Notes under the pieces: model-generated | Told to the model about the DNA's origin: nothing | The model's database searches: none | What the model saw: the letters and a program-made list of their open reading frames with translations, nothing else | DNA from: Clarkia xantiana subsp. parviflora | Lineage: Eukaryota > Streptophyta > Magnoliopsida > Myrtales > Onagraceae | NCBI GenBank assembly: GCA_036873135.1 | Contig: JAPTYO010000012.1 | Location: 11,850,090-11,914,089, forward strand | DNA: 64,000 nucleotides | Direction of reading: 5' to 3' | Part shown: one piece after another, positions 10,545 through 21,560 of the stretch | Layout: each line of letters begins with the position of its first letter | Position numbering within the stretch: the first letter of the stretch is position 1 | Program-made: the position numbers and the translations under genes

Positions 10545-10830
10545 GATACTGGGATGATGATAAGTGATGGTGATATAATAGAAATGGTTGTGGCATCTGT
10601 AGAGAAAGAAGATGACGCTGATATGCTGGCTGATGTAAAACAGATGGTTGAAGCGGCTGCAGCATCTGGACAGGACAGGCAATATCGTCTATTGAGAGCC
10701 AACTTCGCCCGATTGATCGCTATGCGATCCAGTTCTTAGAATTATGGGACCAATTATATAAGGCCACTTTTGAAGAACGTGAAACTGTGGACGACTGGAT
10801 CGAGGAGGTAGCGGACGATGCTGGTCAGAG
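10545..10830 (+). pseudogene. PIE1: Captured fragment of PIE1 (SWR1-type chromatin remodeller ATPase)
   Basis: Plants' PIE1 is the catalytic subunit of the SWR1 complex, which exchanges H2A.Z into nucleosomes. This piece matches what I recall of the region after the helicase core. First comes E-K-E-D-D-A-D-M-L-A-D-V-K-Q-M with an alanine-rich stretch ending S-G-Q. After a frameshift comes S-Q-L-R-P-I-D-R-Y-A-I-Q-F-L-E-L-W-D. The shift coincides with a 5-base duplication (GGACAGGACAGG near 10668-10680). Similarity fades after about 10780. There is no start, no ATPase motif and no promoter, so this is a dead gene fragment carried in mobile DNA. Confidence 0.6.
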
Positions 10831-11815
10831 GTAGGTAGGGGAAGGACGAACGGAGTACCTGTGCTATAGATAAGAGCAGCAAAACGAGGATGAAAATAAT
10901 AAAAATTAAAATAATCTATATCTAATATAATTTGGTATGTTTTATGTAATGTTGACAAATAATCTTTTTATAATATTTTCTCTTACTTATGTGTTAAAAT
11001 AACTTCATTTGATTGGTCCATGTTAAAATATGATGAGTTAAATTCATGTTACAATTCTCTCACATCCACATGACATTATAGATTTGAGGAAAAGCTCCTT
11101 ATACATTCTCATTAGGAGTTACGATCACAAGTTAGTAAAATTAAAGTTTTGCAACATAACATTAGAAAAATGCAAGTTTTACATATTCAAAATTCATGTA
11201 TTAAATTTAAATATATATATTAGCCAATGACGTAAAATTAGTTTCATAAACTAAAAAGAAAAATGCACGTTTTACACTTTAAATATTCATGTATTAAATT
11301 TAAATATATATTAGCCGATGACGTAAAATTAGTTTCATAAACTAAAAATACAAAACAAACCACATGTATTACATTACATCTATAGATTTTTATGTAAGTT
11401 AAGAAAAAATATTGCAGTAAATATACTTTAGCAATTTAAATTAATATAAATATTTCAAAATTCATTTCATTTTCAAGTTAGTAAAATTGATTTTGAACAC
11501 TGTATAATAGAATAAAATCTAATGAATAAACTATAATGGATATTTTTTTAGTTAATATAATATAATTAATAAATAACTTTAAATTAGTTTTATAAATATA
11601 CATAACAAAATAAAATAAGAATGAATAAGAAAAACCACATATTAAAAATAGGAAAAAAAAACAAAATGATTAAAAATAATAATGAAAAAATACAATTATA
11701 ATAGTGGATATATTTTTAGTTGATATAATTAATAAATAACTATAATCTTTTTCGTAAATAAATATAACAAAATAAACAAAAAAAAAGTGTTCAGATTAGA
11801 TGAAAAGTATAATAA

Positions 11816-12355
11816 TTAGGGTTAATAACTAAAAAACTGTCCAAAGTTTACCCTATGTTAAAATTAAGTGTCTGAAGTTTGAAATGTTAAAATGGATTGT
11901 CCCAAGTTTCATTTTGTTGAAATTTGGTGTCTGTGCGCATCTTTTCATCTTCATTCAATCATTTTCATCAACCCACCCACCCACTCATAATCCCTCACTC
12001 TTTACTTTTCACAAAATCGTCAAATTTCACCCAAAAATCAAACATAAAAAAAAAAATGTTTCTAGAAGAGTGGTGTGGAGCCATTTTTCAGGGACAACAT
12101 AGAGATATTTACTTGCGCGGATGTGGCCAACTTCTTAGGTGACGGTCCCGGCTAGATGACGAGAAGGGAGTATGTATGGGAGGTCAAATTTGAGAGCCAG
12201 TTTCGTCGGAATTGACTTCTCTAAAGTAATCACACCGAGACACCACATTTTAACAAAATTGAAACCTTGGACACTACAATTTAACATTTGAAACTTCAGA
12301 CACCTAATTTTAACATAGGGTAAACCTTGGACAGTTTTTTAGTTATTAACCCTAA
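11816..12355. mobile_element. 540 bp element with about 115 bp terminal inverted repeats
   Basis: The left end TTAGGGTTAATAACTAAAAA and the right end are inverted copies over about 115 bases (11816-11936 and 12238-12355), with scattered mismatches. TAA directly flanks both ends, which would fit a 3 bp TTA/TAA-type duplication; a Mutator-like origin is also possible because the TIRs are long. The interior (11937-12237) holds a short frame with no recognisable domain and no transposase. Confidence 0.7.
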
Positions 12356-13099
12356 TAATTAACATGTTTAATAATCTTAATTTATGTTTTAGTTTTTTTA
12401 ATCTATTATATTGATATCTGAAACATTAAAAATTATATTTTATGTACAAGTAGCTCAAATTAATATGCTAAAAAAAAACTTAGCAAAGTATACATGATTG
12501 GATAATTGTTATCTTATTATCCATGGTTAAATATTTAAAAGTTAATAATATTTTTTTATAAATATATATTAATTGTGTTTAATAAGTATATAATGATATA
12601 TTTATATTTTGGATGATTTAACCTTTTATTGTTTTCATAAAAAAAAGTCTTAATTTTTATATCTTCTACTATTTTATTTAATTCAATATCCTGGTTTATA
12701 TTTAAATTACATATTCTATTATTATTCAGCTGAAATAACTATTTTTCTATAATAATGAGTAGTGGTTTTTTTGCCTAATAATGACCAATGTATTGTAATT
12801 TGTCATTATATACATTTTATTTAATATAATATCGAACCAAAATTTATTTATACAAAATTTCCATAAAAAAAATATATTTATGAATGTTTTGGATAGTTCC
12901 AAATTTCATTAATATGTTAATTATTTACAAATTATTTTTAAGATTAGATGATATTTAATTTTTATATAGATTTTTCCCTACATTTTATATAATATTAAGT
13001 TTTATTTCATTTATTTGTTATTTTTTTCCAAGTTTTCAAAACAAAGATCAATAAATAATATTAATACTATTTTTTGAAAATTTTATAAATAAATTACTA

Positions 13100-13130
13100 C
13101 CGCGTGCAACACGCGGGTTTTACTATCTAG
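13100..13130 (+). mobile_element. Helitron-type 3' terminus
   Basis: A perfect 7 bp hairpin CCGCGTG-CAA-CACGCGG (13100-13116) is followed ten bases later by CTAG at 13127-13130 and then T. This is the canonical Helitron 3' end. The matching 5' end is not certain; TC-TACTATTTTATT near 12666 is one candidate. Confidence 0.65.
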
Positions 13131-13363
13131 TAATAATAATAAATTGAAAAGTCATTAACATATGAAGATAATCAGCAACTGAAGTGCGAAAAAAACAAAA
13201 TGATAACGCCAGAATATGAACTCTTTATTTTTCATCTATCTTATTGTCCCCTTTTACATGTAATACTGACTCCTATTTATAGTAAAACTAGACCTAGTTA
13301 CAGATAATATCTCCTAAATATTAAAATAATAAATTTCTACGTATAAATATCTACAGATAATTA

Positions 13364-14157
13364 TCTATATATATTATAAATTCTGAATGAAATATAATAA
13401 CAAAGTGAATGTGGAGCTAAGGATTTTGTTTTTTACATTAATTGATCATCTATGACAATTGAGCTAAGAGTTTTGTAGTCATTAACTCCATAGCATTGAT
13501 TGCACTAGGGAACTGAGGGTTTTTAAATTGCAATTAATCGCAATTAAAATTTCACTGATTTCGAATTGTTCAAGATTCAATGTATACAATTAACCGCAAT
13601 TAAATTTAGGACCGTTCAAGATTCAATGTATGCAATTAACCGCAACTAAAATTTCCCTGATTTCGAACTGTTCAAGATTCAATGTATGCAATTAATCGCA
13701 ATTAAAATTACGGACCGTTCAAGATTCAATGTATGTAATTAATTGAAATTAAAATTTCGTTGATTGTTAACAGACTTGACGCGGAGCCGGCGAACGAAGA
13801 TACCAAGCGGTACGGGCGGCTGACAGTCTCAGTGGTAGAACCATCTCTATCTCCAGCGAGATATCGCCGGTGGTCGTCGAAACCATAACTGTTGAAGAAC
13901 AGACGCTTGACACGGATCCGACGACCAAAGGTAGCATGCGGTACGGGCATCTAAAATTTATTTGTGAATTTGCGCAATTGTATTTATGATTCAAAATTTT
14001 TAGTCTTTCGTTTACTTTTTCAAATTTTAGACTGATCTTTTATTTAAAAATATTGTTTCAACATATTACAAATAGTCAGTAAATTTCATCGAATATTAGT
14101 TTGTTAATTATACATACTTAGTAAGTCACCCCTTCGATGCGCGGGAAATACACCTAG
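13364..14157 (+). mobile_element. Non-autonomous Helitron-like copy 1
   Basis: It starts near TCTATATATATTATAAATT and ends with a decayed hairpin and CACCTAG at 14154-14157. Inside are several short direct repeats of about 40-60 bases with the core TTCAAGATTCAATGTATGCA. No Rep/helicase is seen. It is a diverged copy of the next unit. Confidence 0.5.
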
Positions 14158-14986
14158 TATATTATAAATTATGAAAGAAAGATAGATAATAACAGATTAA
14201 ATGTGGAGCTGATGATTTTGTTTTTCACGTGCATTTATGACAATTGAGCTAATGGTTTTGTAGTCATTAACTCCATAACATTGATTACACTAGGGAGCTG
14301 AGAGTTTTTAAGTTGCAATTAATCACAATTAAAATTTTGTTGATTTCGATCCGTTCAAGATTTAATGCATACAATTAATCGCAATTAAAATTTCAGACCG
14401 TTTAAGATTCAATGTATGCAATTAATCGCAATTAAAATTTCTCTGATTTCGAACCGTTCAAGATTCAAATGCAATTAACAATTAAAATTTCGGACCGTTC
14501 AAGATTCAATGTATGCAATTAATCGCAATTAAAATTTCAGACCGTTCAAGATTCAATGTATGTAATTAATCGAAATTAAAATTTCGCTGATTTTTAACAG
14601 ACGCTTGACGTGGAGCTGGCGAACGAAGATACCAGACGGTACGGGCGACTGACAGTCTCAGTGGCAGAGCTATCTCTATCTCTGGCGAGATATCGCCGGT
14701 GGTCATCGAAGCCATATATGTGGAAGAGTAGACACTTGACACGGATCAGATGATCAAATGTAGCATGCGGTACGAGCATCTAAAATTTATTTGTGAATTT
14801 GGGCAATGGTATTTTATGATTCAAAATTTTCAGTCTTTCGTTTACTTTTTCAAATTTTAGACTGATATTTTATTTAAAAATAGTGTTTGTATTACAAATA
14901 GTCAGTATAAATTTCATCGAATATTATTTTATTAATTATACATGTTTGGTAAGTTACCCCGCGCTACGCGTGGGAAATGCACCTAG
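14158..14986 (+). mobile_element. Non-autonomous Helitron-like copy 2, in tandem
   Basis: It follows copy 1 directly, beginning TATATTATAAATTATGAAAG. It ends with a good hairpin (CCCGCGC-TAC-GCGTGGG, one G-U pair, 14958-14974) and CTAG at 14983-14986. It shares the internal TTCAAGATTCAATG repeats and a segment with CAGTCTCAGTGG (near 13829 and 14655). Confidence 0.55.
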
Positions 14987-15295
14987 TCTTTAAATAATAG
15001 GAGATAAATACCTATAGATAATTATCTTACAGATAAATAACTACAGACAAATACCTTACAGATAATTTCTGTAGATAATTATCTTACAGATAAATAAATA
15101 TTGCATATAAATATATATTTTTATATATTTCAATATATCCGAGATATTTCGAATATATCCGAGATATTTTTAAAAAATATATTTATTTAAGCTAATATGC
15201 ACATGAGCATTTTGAACACTTCGTAATGTGACACATATGAAAATGACACGTCACATGCAATGACGTTACGTCCGTGTCAAAATCAAGTGTTTACC
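14987..15295. other. End of the 5.6 kb insertion
   Basis: This is AT-rich sequence with GATAATTATCTTACAGATAA-type repeats, also seen near 13350, showing that the Helitron pair landed inside this repeat. Near 15244-15280 is an inverted repeat TGACACG..CGTGTCA containing three ACGT cores. No gene is seen. Confidence 0.4.
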
Positions 15296-16190
15296 GCTGG
15301 GATGTATCGCAACACTGGATGGAGAAAATCAGTGAAAAATAATGACGTCCCAATCACGGGACTCACTGCAAAAGACCTGGAAGCAATAGTAGAGAAAAAG
15401 ATGAAGGAGGCCAAGATGAAGGGCATGCACGCATTAGCTGAGAATGCATCTCATCCCTTCGCAGAAGAACTGGTATACATCCGTGTATCAGACGCGCTCT
15501 ATGGAATAAAAATATACAAGTATTGGGGAAAAGGCGACCCAATAGAGCATGTACAGCAACATGAAGCCTCTCTGCTGGGAAGAACCGACAACCCACATCA
15601 TGTAGCCATGACGTTTCCCAAACTCTGGCAGGGACTGCAGCGCATTGGTTCTTCTCACTTCCATGTGGGAGTGTGACTTCTTGGCCCTATTCAAATGCTA
15701 AATTCATCCAATGTTATATAGGAGAGTGCACACTCCTAAAAGGAGCAAACGCACTGAATAGCGTCCAGCAGCAGAATGACGAATCCTTAGCAGATTACTA
15801 TGTCCGCTTCAACCAGAACGTTGCTGACATCCAAGGAAACTTGACTGAAGGGGAGATAGTGCGCGATTTCATAAACAACTTAGGTCGTAAAGGGTACGCA
15901 CTCGCTGAGAAGATGTCCAAACGACCTGCTGAAACACTTGAAGAGTTGGCTTCAAGAGTGAAGGAGTTTGTAGACCTGGAGAGATTCAGGGAACAAAACA
16001 AAGCTAAAGTAAGTGCCGCCCGAGCAAAAGAAAAAAACAAGCCAGCAAAGCCTCAACAAGGCAGCCAACAAAACAGGCAGTGGCAACCACAACCTAAGAG
16101 ATCATTTCAATCTGATTTCCAGAGGCCCAAGGAAATCAATCTTGCTGAATGCGTTCCTTTGAACGCGCCACTATCCGTTATTTTGAATTG
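15296..16190 (+). pseudogene. Tat gag, capsid part (T2), interrupted
   Basis: This continues the gag begun at 9003. It contains K-K-M-K-E-A-K-M-K-G-M-H-A-L, the capsid block with [12 protein letters not shown] and E-E-L-A-S-R-V-K-E-F, then a Lys/Gln-rich basic tail and the phrase [12 protein letters not shown]. All of these match T5 closely. A one-base loss near 15616-15620 shifts the frame. The gene stops abruptly at about 16190, where an unrelated copia fragment begins, so protease and polymerase of T2 are missing. Confidence 0.8.
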
Positions 16191-16660
16191 CCCATACCCA
16201 TCTTCACAGATAGTGAATCTGCTGTGAATATTGCTAAGAACCCTATGTTTCATGAACGCACAAAACACATTGAGTTAGATTGTCATTTCATTAGGCATCA
16301 CATTCAATCAGGTTAAATTTCAGCTAAACATGTTGCTTCTCGGGACCAATTGGCAGACTTGCTCACCAAGGCACTTGTCAAGAAGCAACATATTTCCCTC
16401 CTCAAGCTCTATGGAATCAAGGATGTGTTTCATGAAAAGAAAGGAGAAGAAAAAGATGGGAGCATATAGGAATGTATAGCTTTCCATATACAATATACCC
16501 TTGTGCATACTAGGTTACTAGATTAGCTTAGCTTGTGTACTAAGTTAGTTTAGTTAGTTAGATCTCCTTACTAGTATATATACTAGTTCTATACATTGTA
16601 ACACTTGATTTTGGTTGATTAATACATTTCATATTCAATCTAAATCCTCCAAGCTTATAG
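16191..16660 (+). pseudogene. RNase H tail of a second copia lineage, with 3' flank
   Basis: The frame reads [13 protein letters not shown], then [15 protein letters not shown] and L-A-D-L-L-T-K-A-L. This is the end of a Ty1/copia RNase H domain of the Ale/Retrofit type, different from copia-A nearby. A TAA at 16314-16316 interrupts it. The DNA after 16470 resembles a short copia LTR (TATATATACTAG near 16573, then ACATTGTAACACTTG). It joins T2 gag on the left and copia-A on the right. Confidence 0.65.
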
Positions 16661-17154
16661 AGACGAATCAAGTTGAACCTGATGGTCATATAGCTAAACC
16701 AGGAATGACACAACTACCTAAAATACCCATTATTTCCAGTGGGAGTGAACCAACCATACTTGGTTCCAGATCCTAGTAATCAAGGAATGCATCTAGGAAG
16801 TAAAACCCCGAAACCAAGAGGTTTCCATAGGAGAGTTGCAAGTCAAGGTCCTAGCACTGCTCTTGTTCCCAATAGAGACAATGCTCCGATAAGAAGCATT
16901 GTTCCGAGTGGGAGGATTGTTCCCAACAGAAATGATGCTACGCTAAGAAGCATTATTCCGAGTGAGAGAAAAGACCAGACTAATAAATGAGACTCATAAT
17001 GCCTAGACGAGAGTCAAAGGCAAGTATCCCCTTGAGTAAGGTAAAAACCACGCTCAAACTGTTGACAAGCATTGGAAAGACCTCAAGTGGAGAAATGGAG
17101 GAAACTAATAAATGAGAGAGATTGCCTAAATGAAAACCATTATAGTCTATAGTT
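16661..17154 (+). other. Copia-A spacer remnant (C1)
   Basis: This is non-coding DNA homologous to the interval upstream of RT in the other copia-A copies (for example 54330-54900). It has the recurring words AACCATACTTGGTTCCAGATCC and CCGAGTGGGAG. It marks the truncated left edge of C1. Confidence 0.6.
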
Positions 17155-18527
17155 GATTTACCTGCTAACCACAGGGGCGCAAGGATAAGGTGAGTCCTGA
17201 AGTAAGGCTCACCACTGATGGTCCTGGTCGTAAAACCACGGTTAGGGCCATTAATGGTCCTGGTCGCAAGTCTCGATCTCGAGCTGCACCAAATGGATGT
17301 TAAAACCTCATTCCTCCACGGAAACCTGGAGGAAGAGATCTACATGGAGAAACCGGAGGGTTTCATTACTCCTGGTAACGAACGTAAAGTTTGTAAACTC
17401 TAAAGGTCCATCTACGGTCTTAAACAGTCGTCTCGGCAATGGTACCGCAGATTCCACGAGGAAATCGTAGGAAACAGATTCGTGAATCTTCACGAGGATC
17501 CGTGCGTGTATTATAAGACCTCCGGGTCCAAGAATGTCATCTTAACCTTATACGTGGACGACATACTCATTGCTGCAAACGACATGAGTTTCATGAATAA
17601 GTCAAAGTCCTGGTTAGCACCTGTATTTGAGATGAAAGACATGGGAGAGGCCAAGTATATCTTAGGCATTAAAATTGCTAGAGATCGGGCTACCCGGGAA
17701 ATTGTGTCTGCCTCAAGAAGCCTATATCAACAAGCTGTTGAAAAGGTTCAAATTACAAGATGCCAAACCTGTGGATACGCCGGTGGTATTTGGGTTCGCA
17801 CTGTCAAAACGTGACGGCCCCCAAGAACCTGGCAGGGCGTGAACAGATGAATGGTGCGGAATATTTAAGCATGGTTGGTAGTTTGATGTACGCCATGCAA
17901 TGCACCCATCCGGATATCTGTTATGTCGTGGGCCTAGTAGCACGTCTTCAATCATATCCTGGCTATCAACATTTAAAGGTTGTAAAACGAATAATTTCTT
18001 ATCTGAAAGGTACTGCCGACTATGCTCTGTGCTATGAGGGAGGGAAGTTAGAATTGACCGGTTACAGTGACGCCGACCATGGTGGCGATCCGGATGATCG
18101 TAAGTCCACCATAGAGGGAGTGTTCCTCCTTGCTAAAGTCGCCATTTCATGGACGAGCAAGAAGCAAACATGTGTCCCGCTGTCAACGATTGAATCAGAA
18201 TTTGTAGCTCTCTCTAAGAATGCACATGAGGCAGTCTGGCTGAAAAAGCTTCTTACTGCGCTGCTTAATGGTGACGTCGAGAGTAAACCTGTGAAGGTGT
18301 TCTCTGACAGTCAGGCAGCCATTGCGGCAGTTAAGAATCCGTAGTACCATAGTATGACCAAAAACATTGATGTGAAATATTTTTATGCTAAATCTATGGT
18401 AGAATACAATATAATCACTATGGAATACTTGTCCACTGATAATATGATTGCGGACCCATTAACTAAACCACTACGCAGGGAGATATTCGAAAAGCATGTA
18501 AAACTGCTTGGACTGTGTAGGGTTTAG
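17155..18527 (+). pseudogene. Copia-A reverse transcriptase-RNase H (C1), broken
   Basis: Ty1/copia RT-RNase H. Visible blocks are [28 protein letters not shown], the catalytic Y-V-D-D with L-I-A-A-N-D (about 17551), F-E-M-K-D-M-G-E-A, Y-S-D-A-D-H-G-G, and a tail ending [10 protein letters not shown]. Breaks include a TAA near 17401, frameshifts near 17695 and 17810, and a TAG near 18342. The N-terminal finger region is not readable. It cannot make an active enzyme. Confidence 0.85.
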
Positions 18528-19660
18528 AAATGGAATGTATCTGTGATAGCATTTTGATATTAGAAAGTTACATTTTGTAAGCGAAATAATTGCAACCAAG
18601 TTTATGATCAATCGACGTCATAATGTTTTGATTACATCAGATTTACGGTCTATAAACTAAGTCGTAAGAGTACGCAATCCTCTGCCAAACTATGTCGAAT
18701 GTGGGCCTTACCTAGTCACACAGGTACGGTCGTCTTGTGATGGAGGAAGGCCTCCACCAAACATGACTGGCTAAGAGTCAGGGGGTAAACCTGATTAAGC
18801 GAGACGATTATCTGGTTTCGAAGTAACTCGACGTGATTTTCGTCTCGCATATCGCCGTGATGAACTTCGTTCGTCATTTAACCATATTCTGGGCCAGATG
18901 AGAATCTATGATAGCATGATTGACATATCCATTTCCTGTCAACACAAAAGGTTCAGTTATGCTATCAACGCGTGCTTCATACTACGCGTGCCACGTCCGA
19001 CCACGGGGTCATAACTCGGTTGTGCTAGGAAGGAATCCTCGTGATTTTGGCGGGCGCAATCTTCTTCACCTCGAGCGTGTGATTGATCCCGGGAGCCTTA
19101 TGAAGAGGCACCCTAAGTATCCTCATGGACTCATAACTCATACCTAAAGCCGGGCTCAATGCTCGCTTCCCGGCGTACGAGCGTAGTGCTGAACAAAAAG
19201 GCCCAGTGACCACGTCTTGGAAACCGGTTGGGTTTGACTAAGGTTATGAGCGATGGGGATGGTCAAGTTCACCTGTAATTCACCGATTCTTGTATTCACT
19301 AGGTGGCCACCAGCCGGATATTAGTTGAAGGTTGTGAATATTTGTACGGATGCCTTGGAGAAGTGTTCCTATGTGGAAACTAGGCAAATGGAGAATTATC
19401 AGTTGACCAAGGATACATCGTGGTACAATATATAAATGTTGTTTATAACATGTTGATTAGAGAAAAGGGAATCAACGTTCCGCGGGCGCTACAATACTCC
19501 TAACAGATGAGTAGCACGATGCCCGTCGTATCCGTCGGTCGCACATCAAACCTCGTATGAACTATTCGAAAGCATGGAGCAGATCAAAGGGGATAAATGT
19601 TGATGCGGATTTGGACAACAATACATTAACAGGCACCCTCCCATTCCGGTGAGTGGAAGC
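18528..19660 (+). other. Long 3' non-coding region of copia-A (C1)
   Basis: About 1.1 kb between the RNase H stop and the LTR carries no ORF. It is nevertheless shared with B (24570-25702), C3, C4 and, in part, D. It ends in a polypurine tract GAGTGGAAGC just before the LTR. Confidence 0.65.
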
Positions 19661-20258
19661 TGTAAGCATATGGTGATGGACTCCGTAATTGGTAGCCCAT
19701 AATATGTATATTTTACCTAATGAACTTGGGTAAAAGTCACATTAGGGTAATTGGGCTAGACCCAAATCCCAATTGACATGGGAGGCCCAAAATTGGGCCT
19801 CCCCAATTACATAGGTCGGCCGAAACTAATAGTAGGGGTAAAGTGGACTTTTGTCCACTTTACTTCTCCTATAAATAAGAGGTGTTAGGGAAATTTTAGG
19901 GTTAATCATAATTCCCTCACAAGAGAGTTTTAGAGAGAAAAACCCTCCTCCCACACCAAGTGTTTCGGCCGAACCTCACAAGTCACCAAGGGTGTGCCAA
20001 ATTGCTTTCGAGCAAACTCTCCAGAGATCTGTCCCCGTGCCAAGAATCGATCAGAGGCTTTGCTGTGGAGCTGCACCACGTAGGCTTCTCTAACAAGATT
20101 CTCTACGGGTCACAACCGAAGGATCGCGAACTCCCTCGAGCAAGGATCTTGGACTACGGTTACTCTTGAGGTATGTGTAAACTTTCTGCTGCGTAATTGA
20201 TATTACTAGCACATAACATGTTTAAGTTTCCGTAGTGATTACTCCCCGTAATCTAACA
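19661..20258 (+). mobile_element. Copia-A 3' LTR (C1)
   Basis: It begins TGTAAGCATATGGTG (family consensus TGTTAGCATATGG) and ends CGTAATCTAACA. A TATA box, CCTATAAATAAG, lies near 19869. It matches the LTRs at 24008, 31721, 47072, 49134 and 49837. Confidence 0.85.
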
Positions 20259-20307
20259 AAGTATTTCATAGTGATTATATTGTTTACTACTATTAATAAA
20301 GTTTAGC

Positions 20308-21560
20308 ATGGAATTATTTCATATCAATGTGTCTGGTCCTACTATGGTACTTTGGATTCTTAACTGCTGCAATGGCTGCTTGACTGTCAGATAAGACCTT
20401 CACAGGTTTATTCTTGACATCGCCACCAAACAGCGCAGTTAGAATCCTTTTAAGCCAAACCCCTTTCTGTGCATTCTTAGAGAGAGCTATGAATTCTGAT
20501 TCCATCGTAGACAGCGCGACTCATATTTGCTTCTTGCTCATCCATGAAATGGCGGCATTAGCAAGGAGGATTGCTCCTCCTGTGGTAGACTTACGATCAT
20601 CTGGATTGCCACCACGGTCCGCGTCAATGTAGTCGGTCAATTCTAACTTCCTGCCCTCACAGCACAGTTCTTAGTCGGCAATACCTTTTCGGATAACGAG
20701 TTCCTCGTTTTATAGTCTTTAAATGTTGATGACCAGGATCTGATAGGAAGCGTGCTACTAGGCCTACGGCGTAACAAATATCCGGATGGGTGCATTATAT
20801 GGCGTAGAACAAACTATTGGCCATGCTAAAACATCATGCACCCTTCATCTGTTCACGCTCTGCCATGTTCTTGGGGCTGTCACGTTTTGACAGTGCGCAC
20901 CCAAACACCACCGGCGTATCCACGGGTTTGGCATCCTGTAATCTGAATCTTTTCAACAGTTTGTTGATATAATCTTCTTGAGACAGACACAATTTCCGGG
21001 TAGCCCGATCTCTGGCAATTTTAATGCCTAATATGTATGTGGCCTTTCCCATGTCCTTCATCTCAAATACAGATGCCAACCAGGACTTTGACTTGTTCAT
21101 AAAACTCATGTTGTTTGTGGCAATGAGTATGTCATCCACGTATAAAGTTAAGATGACATATTTAGACCCGGAGGTCTTATAATACACGCACTGATTCTCA
21201 TGAAGATTCACAAATCCGTTTCCTACGATTTCCACATGGAATTTGCGGTACCATTGCCGAGACGACTGTTCAAGATCGTAGATGGACCTATGGAGTTTGC
21301 AAACTTTTAGGTTCATTACCAGGAGTAATAAAACCCTCCAGTTGCTCCATGTAGATCTCTTCCTCCATGTTTCCTAGGAGGAATGCGGTTTTTATACTCA
21401 TTTGATGAGGTTCATAATCGAAACCTGCAACCAGGACCATGAATGGCCCTGCACCGTTGTTTTACGCACAGGTGTTGAGTATGTTTCGTCAAAGTCCACT
21501 CCGTGAAGTTGGGTACAGCCTTTCGCAACGAGTCGAGCTGTGTATAGCTTGACCTTTTCC
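20308..21560 (-). pseudogene. Copia-A reverse transcriptase-RNase H (C2), broken
   Basis: This is a minus-strand copy of the same RT-RNase H. Intact-looking stretches cover S-S-R-Q-W-Y-R-K-F-H, Y-V-D-D-I-L-I-A-T-N-N, F-E-M-K-D-M-G-K-A-T-Y-I-L-G and the RNase H tail [13 protein letters not shown]. It is cut off at its 3' end near 20308, so the last 50 or so residues, the 3' region and the LTR are absent. Several frameshifts are present. Confidence 0.8.

Larger units (their letters stand above)
9677..15295. mobile_element. 5.6 kb insertion into T2 gag, flanked by GCTGG duplication
   Basis: GCTGG occurs at 9672-9676 and again at 15296-15300. Removing the interval plus one copy restores a continuous gag reading, so this is an insertion with a 5 bp target duplication. 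It begins TGTCAGACC but ends GTTTACC, so it is not a clean TG..CA LTR element and its class is unresolved. It contains other insertions: a PIE1 fragment, a TIR element and Helitron ends. The parts not covered by those (9677-10539, 10831-11815, 12356-13099, 13131-13363) are AT-rich and hold no recognisable gene. A minus-strand TATA-like element, CTATAAATAGG, lies near 13280. Confidence 0.6.

Noticed and set aside
10265..10702. Minus-strand frames of 101-145 codons
   Set aside because: They overlap the PIE1 fragment, whose plus-strand reading is recognisable; the minus frames are low-complexity shadows.
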